The notes: generated by a model not told the origin, from the letters alone. A DNA stretch of 45,024 nucleotides from Methanomicrobiales archaeon HGW-Methanomicrobiales-2 (GCA_002839645.1 PGYL01000015.1:1-45024); one strand, 5' to 3'; positions 7,964 through 15,948 are shown, numbered from the stretch's first letter. Numbers and translations: made by a program.

Positions 7964-7983
7964 GGCCCCCGCCTCCGCCACCT

Positions 7984-7990
7984 TTTTATC
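7984..7990 (+). promoter_or_regulatory. TATA box for PEBP copy 2
   Basis: TTTTATC lies about 25 bases before the ATG at 8013, which predicts a leaderless transcript and separate expression from copy 1. Confidence 0.55.
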
Positions 7991-8012
7991 TCCCGGCACC
8001 GAGAACCCCCGC

Positions 8013-8480
8013 ATGGGCTCCAGAGTCAGTAAACTGATCGTCTCTCTCCGCTCCGTAGAGTTTCCCATCTGGAACACCTGCGACGGCCCCGATCTCTCTC
8101 CCGAGCTGAGGGTCGGGGGCCTCACGGAGGAGATGCAGTCAATGGCGGTCTTTGCGCTGAACCCCTTCGAACCCGGGTGCTCCTTCACTACCTGGATCAT
8201 CTGGAACCTTTCCCCGGCACCCGTGATCCCGGAGGGCATCCCGCCGCAGGGTGTCGTGACGACTCCGGTGGACGGTGTTCAGGGGACGAACGATTATGGG
8301 ACGCCTGGGTGGCGTGGCCCCTGTCCTCCCATGGGCGAGACGCATCGCTACCTCTTCAAGGTCTACGGGCTTGACGCCATGCTCGATCTCCCGGCCGGCG
8401 CAGGCAAGCACGATCTCATCAATGCAATGCAGGGGCATGTCCTCGGGTTCGGCGAGACTGTCGCCATGTACTCCCGGTGA
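8013..8480 (+). CDS. PEBP-family protein, copy 2 (pocket partly lost)
   Basis: This encodes 155 residues that align along their length with the flanking copies: WNTCDGPDLSPELRV, TTWIIWNLS, VQGTNDYGTPGWRGPCPP and THRYLFKVYGLD. The DPDxP pocket motif of copy 1 is replaced by LNPFEPGC, and the following His of THW is Thr. The second pocket His (ETHRY) remains. The ATG at 8013 fits the leaderless promoter at 7984. It is a cytoplasmic fold protein whose ligand-binding activity is doubtful or changed. Confidence 0.85.
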   Translation: MGSRVSKLIVSLRSVEFPIWNTCDGPDLSPELRVGGLTEEMQSMAVFALNPFEPGCSFTTWIIWNLSPAPVIPEGIPPQGVVTTPVDGVQGTNDYGTPGWRGPCPPMGETHRYLFKVYGLDAMLDLPAGAGKHDLINAMQGHVLGFGETVAMYSR

Positions 8481-8493
8481 CCGCACAAACTCT

Positions 8494-8501
8494 TTTTATA
8501 T
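8494..8501 (+). promoter_or_regulatory. TATA box for PEBP copy 3
   Basis: TTTTATAT stands about 40 bases before the ATG at 8538, leaving a short leader that holds GGAG (8528-8531). Confidence 0.6.
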
Positions 8502-8537
8502 CTTGGTTCCGGAAGGGGAGTATCGACGGAGCCTGGT

Positions 8538-8996
8538 ATGATGCAAAACCTGGTAGTAAAACTGGATTTTGAGGAGTTCCCGCAGGATTACACCTGCAAA
8601 GGGGCGAACCGGTCGCCTCCCATCAGGGTGGAGGGGATTTTAGCGAACATCAAGTCGCTCGCGGTCCTCGCGACGGCGAGCCCCGAGGAAGGGTCGTCGC
8701 GGGCAGCGTGGGTCATCTGGAACCTCCCCGCCGTCCCGCAAATCCCGGAGGGGCTCCCGGCCGGAGAGGTGGTGGAGTCCCCGCTCCCTGCTGTACAGGG
8801 CACGAACGACTTTGGCAGCACCGGCTACCGGGGCCCCTGCCCGGAGGCCGGGAAGACCGAGGCATACCTCTTCCGGGTGTACGCGCTCGACATCGATCTT
8901 GCGCTCGCGCCCGGGGCGACCTGGGAGGAGATGGTCCGGGCGATGGAGGGGTCGATGAACCAGTCGGGAGAGGTCATAGCCTTCGCCACCGGGTAA
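8538..8996 (+). CDS. PEBP-family protein, copy 3 (pocket residues lost)
   Basis: This encodes 152 residues starting MMQNLVVKLDFEEFPQDYTC, close to the start of copy 1. GGAG lies six bases before the ATG. It keeps the fold motifs (SPPIRVEG, AAWVIWNLP, VQGTNDFGSTGYRGPCPE). The DPDxP motif has become ASPEEGSS, the first His has become Ala (AAW), and the second pocket His is Glu (KTEAY). The classical anion pocket is therefore gone. The frame is intact and the promoter looks good, so this is a diverged gene rather than a pseudogene. Confidence 0.87.
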   Translation: MMQNLVVKLDFEEFPQDYTCKGANRSPPIRVEGILANIKSLAVLATASPEEGSSRAAWVIWNLPAVPQIPEGLPAGEVVESPLPAVQGTNDFGSTGYRGPCPEAGKTEAYLFRVYALDIDLALAPGATWEEMVRAMEGSMNQSGEVIAFATG

Positions 8997-9044
8997 GGGG
9001 TCGGGAGGGTCCCCGCCTGGAGAAAAAGGATGCCGGCCCACCCT

Positions 9045-9476
9045 TTACATGGGTATGGGCGGGCTCTGTTTCTCGATGTTCTTTGCAATAACAGCCATCT
9101 CCTCGCCCAGCATGCGGATCATATCGTCCATGGTGACGATACCGACCATCTTTCCGGTGTCGTCGACGACAGGCATTCTCCGGATGCCGTTGTCGGTCAT
9201 CTTCGTGATGGCCTCATAAATCCCCATGTTATCCTGGAACGTGATCACGTCCCGGGTCATGACCTCCTCCGCCCGTACCTGGCCTGGGTTCTTCTCCTGT
9301 GCCATGACGCGGACTGCGAGATCGCGGTCGGTAAGTATCCCGGCGGGCTGGCTATCGCCGGTGATGACGACGACGCTTCCGACATTCTTCTCTCCCATTA
9401 TCCTTGCCACCTCCACCGCCGGTGTGTCCGGTGAAACGGCGACAACCTGCTCACGGCAGCACTTTACAATTCCCAT
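9045..9476 (-). CDS. Two-CBS-domain protein
   Basis: This encodes 143 residues made of a Bateman module, two CBS domains in tandem: VVAVSPDTPAVEVARIM to LTDRDLAVRVM, and DVITFQDNMGIYEAITKM to VTMDDMIRML. The GVLTDRDL-like motif is typical of archaeal stand-alone CBS pairs, which bind adenosine nucleotides or SAM and act as regulatory sensors. The start at 9476 is chosen over 9509 because a perfect GGAGGA box (complement of 9484-9489) is seven bases upstream. A C-terminal tail follows the second domain. No partner enzyme is adjacent in the same operon. Confidence 0.9.
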   Translation of the reverse strand: MGIVKCCREQVVAVSPDTPAVEVARIMGEKNVGSVVVITGDSQPAGILTDRDLAVRVMAQEKNPGQVRAEEVMTRDVITFQDNMGIYEAITKMTDNGIRRMPVVDDTGKMVGIVTMDDMIRMLGEEMAVIAKNIEKQSPPIPM

Positions 9477-9559
9477 ATACGTTTCCTCCGTTGATGACGA
9501 CTGACTCATGCCGGTATGATATATGAACGTAACCCGTACCGCCCGGCCCGGACTTATTT

Positions 9560-9568
9560 CTTTATATA
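9560..9568 (+). promoter_or_regulatory. TATA box for the TerC-like gene
   Basis: CTTTATATA lies 30-38 bases before the ATG at 9598, so the upstream in-frame start codons at 9523 and 9568 would not be on the transcript. Confidence 0.6.
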
Positions 9569-9597
9569 TGATCGAATCGAGACGGCATACTCCTGAA

Positions 9598-10527
9598 ATG
9601 GACTGGCTGCTGATCATCCTGACTGTGGCGGGCCTCGTGGTCTTCGAGACAGTATCGAGCATCGATAACGCCATCATCAATGCCGACGTCCTCGTGACGA
9701 TGGGGGAGAAGGCCCGCAGGTGGTTCCTCTTATGGGGCCTGGTCTTCGCGGTCTTCGTGGTCCGGGGGCTCCTGCCGTGGATGATCGTCTGGGCGACGAC
9801 GCCGTCGCTCGGGCCTGTTGGAGCGCTGCTCGCGACTTTCTCAAGCGATCCTGCGGTCGTGGCTGCGATCGAGGAGTCGGCTCCGATCCTGCTGATCTTT
9901 GGAGGCACGTTCCTCGTCTTTCTCTTCTTCCACTGGCTCTTCGTGGAGGAGAAGAACTGCGGGCTTAAGAGCGAACAGTTCTTCTCCCGGCAGGCCGTCT
10001 GGTTCTATGCGATCGTTTCGATCCTGCTTGCCGCTCTTGTCTGGTTCGCTCTTTCGATCGACGTCATGATGGGGTTCGCGGCCGTGCTTGGCTCCACTGC
10101 CTTCTTCATCGTTCACGGGTTCAGGCAGAACGCCGAGGCACAGGAGGCCCGGCTGACGAAACCCGGGATGTCGGACCTCTCGAAGATCGCCTATCTCGAG
10201 GTCCTCGACGCGACCTTCTCGATTGACGGCGTCATCGGAGCCTTTGCTTTCACCCTCTCGGTTCCCCTCATCCTGCTAGGGAACGGTATCGGGGCCTTCG
10301 TGGTCAGGGAACTGACCGTCCGGGGTGTCGACCGGATCAGGAGTTACTGTTACCTCAAGAACGGGGCGATGTACTCCATCCTGGTGCTCGGGACGATCAT
10401 GCTCGCGGACAGTTTCGGGTTCCATATCCCCGCCTGGCTCTCGCCGGTGGCGACATTCGCCATCGTCGGGTACTTCCTCTTCCGGTCGGTGCAGGAGCAG
10501 ATGAAGGGGGCGGCGGGCGCCGCGTGA
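9598..10527 (+). CDS. TerC/DUF475-like integral membrane protein
   Basis: This encodes 309 residues with about eight hydrophobic segments. The paired acidic motifs of the TerC/DUF475 group are present: ETVSSIDNAIINADVL in the first membrane segment and EVLDATFSIDGVIGAFAFT in the second half. Each has conserved Asp/Glu/Asn residues inside the membrane that suggest metal-ion handling. Bacterial TerC is linked to tellurite resistance and to metal export; DUF475 members are uncharacterised. The start at 9598 is fixed by the TATA box at 9560. The gene is monocistronic, divergent from the CBS-domain protein. Confidence 0.85.
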   Translation: MDWLLIILTVAGLVVFETVSSIDNAIINADVLVTMGEKARRWFLLWGLVFAVFVVRGLLPWMIVWATTPSLGPVGALLATFSSDPAVVAAIEESAPILLIFGGTFLVFLFFHWLFVEEKNCGLKSEQFFSRQAVWFYAIVSILLAALVWFALSIDVMMGFAAVLGSTAFFIVHGFRQNAEAQEARLTKPGMSDLSKIAYLEVLDATFSIDGVIGAFAFTLSVPLILLGNGIGAFVVRELTVRGVDRIRSYCYLKNGAMYSILVLGTIMLADSFGFHIPAWLSPVATFAIVGYFLFRSVQEQMKGAAGAA

Positions 10528-10589
10528 CCTGCCCTCCTTCCCTTTGCCTCATCCACCTCCGCATTCGCCGTTGCGCCGCACCTCCCTGG

Positions 10590-10617
10590 TTTAAAAAGGT
10601 TTATTCGGTTCGGAGGA
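10590..10617 (+). promoter_or_regulatory. Promoter and ribosome binding site of the flavin reductase gene
   Basis: TTTAAAAAG (10590-10598) serves as a TATA box. GGAGGA (10612-10617) precedes the ATG at 10632 by 14 bases, an unusually long spacing. Confidence 0.45.
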
Positions 10618-10631
10618 CGAAACGTAGTCCC

Positions 10632-11207
10632 ATGACAAAGCGATCTATTGGCCCACGGACTCTCCTCTACCCACACCCGGACCTGATCATCGGGACCTAC
10701 GATCCAGCCGGCCGGCCGGATGTCATGGCCGCTGCATGGGGCGGCATCTGCTCTTCACGCCCCCCGGCAGTGGCGGTCTCGATCCAGAAGACCCGACAGA
10801 CCTACGAGAACCTGATTGAGCGGCGCGAGTTCACGATCAGCATACCTTCTGTGGATTACGTGAAGGAGGCGGATTACTTCGGTATCGTCTCCGGCCGGGA
10901 TATAGATAAGTTCGCCGCGACCAATCTGACCCCGGTGAAAGGCGACCTGGTGAACGCCCCGTATGTCGGGGAGTTCCCGGTGGTTATCGAGTGCCGGCTC
11001 CTCCAGACGGTCGAGGTCGGGGTGCATACCCAGTTTATCGGCGAGATCCTGGACGTGAAAGTGGACGAGAGCGTCCTCGGGCCGGACGGAAAACCTGATA
11101 TCGAGAAGGTCCGACCGTTCGCCTACGACTCGATGCGGCAGGAGTACTATGGGTTTGGGAAGGTGCTCGCGAAGGCCTTCTCGGCGGGGACGGAACTCAA
11201 AAAATAA
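10632..11207 (+). CDS. Flavin reductase family protein (flavoredoxin-like)
   Basis: This encodes 191 residues of the FMN-binding split-barrel flavin reductase family. Features are the N-terminal TLLYPHPDLIIGTYDPAGRPD, the FMN-phosphate region MAAAWGGICSSRPPAVAVSI, TYENLIERREFTISIPS, and the C-terminal YYGFGKVLAKAF typical of archaeal flavoredoxins. Such proteins bind FMN and shuttle electrons between ferredoxin or NAD(P)H and unknown partners in the cytoplasm. It is flanked by strong intergenic gaps and looks monocistronic. The specific partner cannot be inferred. Confidence 0.88.
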   Translation: MTKRSIGPRTLLYPHPDLIIGTYDPAGRPDVMAAAWGGICSSRPPAVAVSIQKTRQTYENLIERREFTISIPSVDYVKEADYFGIVSGRDIDKFAATNLTPVKGDLVNAPYVGEFPVVIECRLLQTVEVGVHTQFIGEILDVKVDESVLGPDGKPDIEKVRPFAYDSMRQEYYGFGKVLAKAFSAGTELKK

Positions 11208-11630
11208 TTTTCCAGGGTCTCAAAGGTATCTCCGGCTCATCGTCGTTGCTTCGGCTGTCGTGGATGGCTGAAGCGTCCCCGTGCGCCTCGGGACTACAGC
11301 GTACCTTACAGCAAATCTGCGCCTTTCAGGTTGTGCCGGATGCAGCCGCTCTGTTAGGGCATCGTGAGGACTGATCGGAGCGGCAGCCGGTCTTCCGGCG
11401 CTCCGCTCCCATCATGGTCGCAGGTCCGGCAGGTGGCGTTCGGCACAACGAGGGATCCTGCAACGGACCGGCGTTTTGTAACGCAGGGGTGCGCGGATGG
11501 TTGCCGGTGCTGGTTGTTATTAACAAATAGCCCTGTATTTGCAATCTATCTCCGGAGTTCTGCGTTCCAGCGCCGTCGTGTTATTACGATAAATTATTAT
11601 GGGCATATGTGCGATCTGGAAGCGCTGCAG
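11208..11630. other. Non-coding gap with one strong stem-loop
   Basis: I see no convincing gene in these 420 bases. They hold a strong interrupted hairpin: GGAGCGG (11377-11383) pairs with CCGCTCC (11403-11409), and inside it GCCGG (11386-11390) pairs with CCGGC (11395-11399) around TCTT. A TATA-like stretch GATAAATTATTA (11588-11599) precedes the sensor kinase gene. An open frame runs through from 11364 but lacks coding character before 11607. Confidence 0.5.
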
Positions 11631-13073
11631 ATGGTTCAGTATTCCGTACTCTACGTCGATGACGAACCGGCCCTTCTTGAAATCGGTACGGCGTTTCTCG
11701 AACGCACGGGTGCGCTCACCATCGAGACCGCGCCCTCCGGCCGGGAGGCCCTGGTCCGACTCGGGGAGCGGACCTGCGACGCTGTCATTGCCGACTACCG
11801 GATGCCGGAGATGGACGGCATCGAACTCTTAAAGGAGGTACGGCAGCACTTCGGGGATATCCCGTTCATCCTCTTTACCGGGCGCGGCCGCGAGGAGGTC
11901 GTCGTGGAGGCGCTCAATTGCGGTGCGGACGGCTACGTCCAGAAAGGAGGCGACCCCCGCTCACAGTTTGCCGAGCTCGAGCACCGGGTCGTGCAGGCAG
12001 TGGAGCGCCGGCGGGCCGTCCGGGCGTTGCGGGATTCAGAAGAGCGCTATCGAGCCCTTTTTGAGGGGGCAAACGATCCGATATTCATCTTCGAGGAAGA
12101 TCGCTTCGTCGACTGCAACGAAAAGGCCCTCGATACCTTTCGGTGCACCCGGGAGTTCCTCATCGGGAAGTCGCCCTGGGAGCTCTCGAGCCCCGTTCAG
12201 CCGGACGGTCTCCCGGCGCTGGCAAGCGCTGTTGAGAAGATACAGGCAGCGTATGCCGGGCAGCCGCAGTTCTTCGAGTGGCGGATCGCTGCACCGAGCG
12301 GGAAGCGTTACGATGTGGAGATGAGCGCGAGCCGGCTGGACGTGAAAGGCCCGCGCCAGCTTCAGGCCATCGTCCGGGACGTCACCGACCGGAAGCGGAC
12401 ACAAGCCGCTCTGATCGCCGCCAACCGGAAGATGCACCTGCTCTCCAGCATCACCCGGCACGACATCTTGAACCAGTTGACCGTCCTCCAGGGTTACCTG
12501 GAGTTTGCGAGAGACCGGACGACCGATCCGGTCCTCCTCGGATACCTGGACCGGCAGCAGCAGGCTCTCGGGTTCATCAACCGCCAGATTGTGTTCACCC
12601 AGGATTACCAGGACCTGGGGGTCCGTGCTCCGGAGTACCAGGACCTCCGTGAGTGCGTGACCCGGGCGGCGGAAGGCCTCGGACTCCGGGGCCTCACCCT
12701 CGTTACCGAAGCCGAAGGGTTTGAGACCTACGCCGATCCGATGCTGGAGAAGGCCTTCTACAACCTCTTTGAGAATGCGGTCAGGTATGCCGGGCCGGCC
12801 CCGACGGTCGGGGTTCACTGTCAGCGACGGGAGAGGAGCCTCGTTATTGTCGTTGAAGACGATGGTCCCGGGATACCGGCAGGCGAAAAAGATAAGATAT
12901 TCATACGCGGTTTTGGCAAAAACACCGGTCTCGGGCTCTTTCTTGTCCGGGAGATCCTCTCGATCACCGGGATCGCCATCCAGGAGACCGGAGAGCCCGG
13001 AGTAGGTGCACGGTTCGAGATACTGGTGCCGGAGGGTGGCTGGCAGGTCGGGGGTGCTGCAACCGGTGTTTGA
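11631..13073 (+). CDS. Hybrid response regulator - PAS - histidine kinase
   Basis: This encodes a soluble 480-residue signalling protein with no membrane segments. Residues 1-120 form a receiver domain (VLYVDDEPALL, phospho-acceptor Asp55 in IADYRMPEMDG, conserved Thr/Lys of FTGRG and VQKGG). About 145-260 is a PAS domain (ERYRALFEGANDPIFIF to VRDVTDRKRTQ). The rest is a kinase core with His277 (SITRHDILNQLTVLQGYLE), the N box NLFENAVRYA, G1 VEDDGPGIP and G2 GFGKNTGLGLFLVREIL. This N-terminal receiver layout is common in methanogens. The start at 11631 has GGAAG eight bases upstream; an ATG at 11607 is an alternative. No separate response regulator is adjacent. Confidence 0.92.
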   Translation: MVQYSVLYVDDEPALLEIGTAFLERTGALTIETAPSGREALVRLGERTCDAVIADYRMPEMDGIELLKEVRQHFGDIPFILFTGRGREEVVVEALNCGADGYVQKGGDPRSQFAELEHRVVQAVERRRAVRALRDSEERYRALFEGANDPIFIFEEDRFVDCNEKALDTFRCTREFLIGKSPWELSSPVQPDGLPALASAVEKIQAAYAGQPQFFEWRIAAPSGKRYDVEMSASRLDVKGPRQLQAIVRDVTDRKRTQAALIAANRKMHLLSSITRHDILNQLTVLQGYLEFARDRTTDPVLLGYLDRQQQALGFINRQIVFTQDYQDLGVRAPEYQDLRECVTRAAEGLGLRGLTLVTEAEGFETYADPMLEKAFYNLFENAVRYAGPAPTVGVHCQRRERSLVIVVEDDGPGIPAGEKDKIFIRGFGKNTGLGLFLVREILSITGIAIQETGEPGVGARFEILVPEGGWQVGGAATGV

Positions 13074-13108
13074 GATGATGCGGTCGTCTTAAGGTACGCT
13101 AAGAACCG

Positions 13109-13273
13109 TCACCGCCGGCGGTCCCGCTTCGCCTCGACCCACCGCTTTCTCTTCCCGCACCGTTCGCACCGCTGCTCCCACTCGATGACGTTTGAGGAGT
13201 ATTCGTCGTATCCCCGCTTTCTGCCCCACCGGTGAAGCCCGATTCTGCAGAGGATGAGACCGATGGTCGTCAT
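13109..13273 (-). CDS. Small Cys/His protein, 54 residues, zinc-ribbon-like
   Basis: A short reverse-strand frame gives 54 residues: a hydrophobic start (MTTIGLILCRIGLHRWG), then a strongly basic part with the CERCGK pair and the ending KRDRRR. The spacing of Cys9, His14, Cys36 and Cys39 suggests a metal site. The CxxGxHRW then CxxCG layout recalls small phage-type zinc proteins such as DUF1660, from memory only. There is no clear ribosome binding site. It lies alone between two rightward genes. It is supported by the Cys pattern and an open frame, not by context. Confidence 0.5.
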   Translation of the reverse strand: MTTIGLILCRIGLHRWGRKRGYDEYSSNVIEWEQRCERCGKRKRWVEAKRDRRR

Positions 13274-13371
13274 GGTTGTCGTAGCGTTGTCATCTCACGG
13301 CGGGATGAATGTTGCCTTTCCCCCTGGTGGACGGCTCCCATGTCAATTTTGCGAGAACTGCGTCCGGTAAG

Positions 13372-13422
13372 GTTTTATTCCCTGGTGCAAGAACCTTTAC
13401 AATCGAATAACTGAACAGAGGG
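13372..13422 (+). promoter_or_regulatory. Promoter and ribosome binding site of the glycine-zipper gene
   Basis: The TATA-like GTTTTATTC (13372-13380) is followed by AGAGGG (13417-13422), which stands four bases before the ATG at 13427. Confidence 0.5.
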
Positions 13423-13426
13423 TTAC

Positions 13427-14221
13427 ATGGCGTTTATTTACTATGGTCAGGGAGTGTCGTCCCTTTACCGGGACTTTGTGGAGCGGCTGATGTCGCAGCT
13501 CGCGCTCAGGGGCACGGAGATCACGCACCAGAATATCGGGGATACGTCTTCGAGGATGGATGTCAAGCATACCGGCGAGCAGGGACAGATGGAGATCACC
13601 ATTGACCTGGAGAACGTCCGGGTGAGTTACACCGTCGACCGGGAGCGCAAAGAGGTCAAGAAGGGGATCGCGGGAGCCATCGCCGGAGCCGGCCTCGGCG
13701 GTCTCCTCGGCGGCATCATCCGGGGCGATCGGGGTGTCGGCGACGTCATCGGCGGTGCTCTCGGGGGTGCGGCAGCCGGCGGGGCGTACGGGGCATATGA
13801 CGGCTATGAGTCCTCCCATGAGGACCGGACCGCGTTTGCCGAGGTGCTTGCAGAGGCGGTCAGGGACGTCGAGAACGAACTGCAGGCGATCATCGAAGGG
13901 CAGGAGGAAGCCCGTGAGGCTCTTCGCGAGCGTGGCCGGCAGAAGCGGGAGGAAGGCGAGGCCCGGACCGAAGAGCTGCGCGAACTCCTGGAGGAACTCT
14001 ACGGTGACCTCCTCGCCGTCCAGGAGGAGATCGAGCTCGCGGCCGTCGAGGGGCAGGATGTCAAAAAGCCCAGGGCGCGGACGGACCGGGCCGAGATTCT
14101 GTATCAGGAGGCAGAAACGGCACTCGAAGACGGCAACCATGCCATCGTGAAGGCAAAGGCGAAGGCCGCCCGCACCATGGTGGAGGGCGCCCAGGAACTT
14201 CTGGAGAGCGCTGGAGAGTAA
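13427..14221 (+). CDS. Glycine-zipper protein with C-terminal coiled coil, function unknown
   Basis: This encodes 264 residues in three visible parts. Residues 1-78 form a compact mixed alpha/beta domain with no family I know (MAFIYYGQGVSSLYRDF, then MEITIDLENVRVSYTVD). Residues about 83-125 are a glycine zipper: repeated GxxxG in GIAGAIAGAGLGGLLGG and GGALGGAAAGGAYGAYDGY, of the type that inserts into or packs at membranes. From about 135 onward there is a highly charged heptad-rich helix, likely a coiled coil. There is no signal peptide. Its position, with its own promoter and a strong hairpin after it, shows a stand-alone gene. Confidence 0.8.
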   Translation: MAFIYYGQGVSSLYRDFVERLMSQLALRGTEITHQNIGDTSSRMDVKHTGEQGQMEITIDLENVRVSYTVDRERKEVKKGIAGAIAGAGLGGLLGGIIRGDRGVGDVIGGALGGAAAGGAYGAYDGYESSHEDRTAFAEVLAEAVRDVENELQAIIEGQEEAREALRERGRQKREEGEARTEELRELLEELYGDLLAVQEEIELAAVEGQDVKKPRARTDRAEILYQEAETALEDGNHAIVKAKAKAARTMVEGAQELLESAGE

Positions 14222-14222
14222 G

Positions 14223-14245
14223 AACCCGGGGAGGCCGGGTTCTCC
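14223..14245. terminator. Bidirectional hairpin between convergent genes
   Basis: AGAACCCGG (14223-14231) and CCGGGTTCT (14237-14245) form a perfect nine-base-pair stem around GGAGG. It sits just after the glycine-zipper stop and 12 bases beyond the radical SAM stop on the other strand, so it can serve both. Confidence 0.6.
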
Positions 14246-14257
14246 CGGCCCCTTCTC

Positions 14258-15376
14258 TCAGGGTATAATCTCGCAGCTGTTGTACTTCCTGTGGAAGAAG
14301 TCCTCCATCCGGATTGTTCCGGCGTCTATGAGGGCTCTGACCCCCGGGAGCGCCGCCGAAAGCGCCTTATGGAGGTTTTCTACCGTTCCGCAGACCACCT
14401 GCTGCCCTTCCTCTGGCCAGGGGCGGGGGATGTTCGAGGAGAGGCACCGCCCGCCGCAGAAGTCGAGGAGACCGCACTCCGTGCAGGGGCTCCCCACGGT
14501 CGTCACCGGGAGGCAGAGCGGGTCGGCGGTGGCGATATGCCCGGCGTAGTAGTCTTTCATCCCGACCATGATCGGGCAGGGGGCGAGATGCCCGTCGGTC
14601 ATGATGCTGTAGTTCGCGTAGCCGCACCCGCACCGGAGCATGCTCGGCCTCGAGAGAAGCATGTCCTCCATCGGGTCCATGAAGGGATACCACCGGAGCA
14701 CCCGGCCCTCTGTCCGCATCGTCTCCACCCAGAACGCGACGAGCGAACGGATGCCGGGGTTGTAACTCTCTTCTGCCCATGCGGCGTAGTCCCGCAGGTG
14801 GTAGTCGTTCCAGAAGTTCGCGTCCATCTGCCAGTGGACAGCAGAGAACGGAAAACGGTCATTCTCCGTGAGGTAACGGACGGCCTCTACGATATCGGTA
14901 TCCTCGGTCACTGTCATCCGGGCGATCACCTCACCGGCAAACCCGCCTTCCTGGAGGTGGTGAAGGTTCCTGGTGACCCGCCCAAACGTCCCCTCCCCGC
15001 GGTGGGCATCGGTGAGCCCCTCGGGGCCGTCGATCGAGACCAGGATCGTATCGATGCGGTTTGCGGTCGCAGGCTCGAGGCGATCGAGGAGCGTGCCGTT
15101 GGTGTGCAATATCAGCGCCGATACCGGGGCGTCGCGGACGATCTCGCGGACGAGGTCTGTGGCGAGCAGGGTTCCCCCGCCGTAGAAGGTCAGCACGGCA
15201 TCGGGGTCCCTCGCGAGAAACCGGTAGAGATCTTTTAGATCGATATCGAGGTCCACCGGGAGGTCTTCATCAATGACGATTGCGGGCAGTTCCGGCGGGT
15301 CGACGGTGAACGCCTTCCCCCGGCAGTAGGTGCAGCAGAGGTTGCAGTTGTCGGTCAGGATGAGATGGTAGTACAC
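14258..15376 (-). CDS. Radical SAM/SPASM enzyme, putative peptide maturase
   Basis: This encodes 372 residues. The radical SAM cluster motif is Cys11, Cys15 and Cys18 (NCNLCCTYCRGK), followed by FYGGGTLL and SIDGPEGLTDAHRG. The C-terminal third has a SPASM-type Cys set: RCGCGYANYS, LAPCPIM, SPCTECGLLDFCGGRC and VVCGT, enough for two auxiliary [4Fe-4S] clusters. It resembles, from memory, the archaeal family typified by AF1577, annotated as putative peptide-modifying. The start is a GTG at 15376. No obvious precursor peptide is adjacent. The 54-residue Cys protein 1 kb away is the only small candidate in the window, and the link is weak. Confidence 0.88.
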   Translation of the reverse strand: MYYHLILTDNCNLCCTYCRGKAFTVDPPELPAIVIDEDLPVDLDIDLKDLYRFLARDPDAVLTFYGGGTLLATDLVREIVRDAPVSALILHTNGTLLDRLEPATANRIDTILVSIDGPEGLTDAHRGEGTFGRVTRNLHHLQEGGFAGEVIARMTVTEDTDIVEAVRYLTENDRFPFSAVHWQMDANFWNDYHLRDYAAWAEESYNPGIRSLVAFWVETMRTEGRVLRWYPFMDPMEDMLLSRPSMLRCGCGYANYSIMTDGHLAPCPIMVGMKDYYAGHIATADPLCLPVTTVGSPCTECGLLDFCGGRCLSSNIPRPWPEEGQQVVCGTVENLHKALSAALPGVRALIDAGTIRMEDFFHRKYNSCEIIP

Positions 15377-15575
15377 GAAAGGTCTCTTACTATTTGGGGG
15401 CCATGGCGAAAAAAAGGTGAGGATACAGAACTTCGCTGCTGTTTCGTAGAGGGGCTTTACGGGGCTTTCGGGGTGCCCGGTAGAAGGATCGCGGCAGAGT
15501 CTCCCCTCCTAGAGTTCGCCACCCTGACCTCCTCCGAGCGCAAAGCAAAAGACCCTGCAGGAGAAACCGGGCAGT

Positions 15576-15911
15576 ATGCCTGAGACGAAGAAAGAAACCC
15601 TCACTGAACAGGTCATCGATCCCCGCGACCTCGTTGCCTACCAACCGGGCTCAATCGTCAGCCGGATGCTCGCTTACACAAAATCGGGCACGATCACGGT
15701 CTTTGCTTTTGATGCGGGGGAAGGCCTCTCGGAGCACACCGCACCCTACGACGCCGTCCTCCAGGTCGTCGACGGGGAGGCCCTCGTCACCATCGCGGGC
15801 ACGGAATATTCCCTGAAGACGGGCGACCTGATCATCATGCCGGCACATAAACCCCATGCGGTCCATGCCGTCACGCGGTTCAAGATGATGCTGACGATGA
15901 TCCACGCGTGA
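15576..15911 (+). CDS. Small cupin-domain protein
   Basis: This encodes 111 residues as a single cupin barrel. Motif 1 is degenerate (GEGLSEHTAPYDAVLQVVDGE; one His instead of HxH) and motif 2 is PAHKPHAVHAV. It resembles small archaeal and bacterial cupins with no assigned reaction; a metal site with three His is possible. Product start MPETKKETLTEQ. GGAGAAA stands about 15 bases upstream, so the ribosome binding site is weak. It is divergent from the radical SAM gene with a 199-base gap and may share control with it. Cytoplasmic. Confidence 0.85.
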   Translation: MPETKKETLTEQVIDPRDLVAYQPGSIVSRMLAYTKSGTITVFAFDAGEGLSEHTAPYDAVLQVVDGEALVTIAGTEYSLKTGDLIIMPAHKPHAVHAVTRFKMMLTMIHA

Positions 15912-15939
15912 CCCCTCTCGCGGGCCACCTGCCCGCAGG

Positions 15940-15948
15940 TATTTATAT
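15940..15948 (+). promoter_or_regulatory. TATA box upstream of the P-type ATPase
   Basis: TATTTATAT lies 29 bases after the cupin stop. Transcription would start near 15975, giving a leader of about 160 bases before the ATPase ATG at 16134. Confidence 0.5.
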
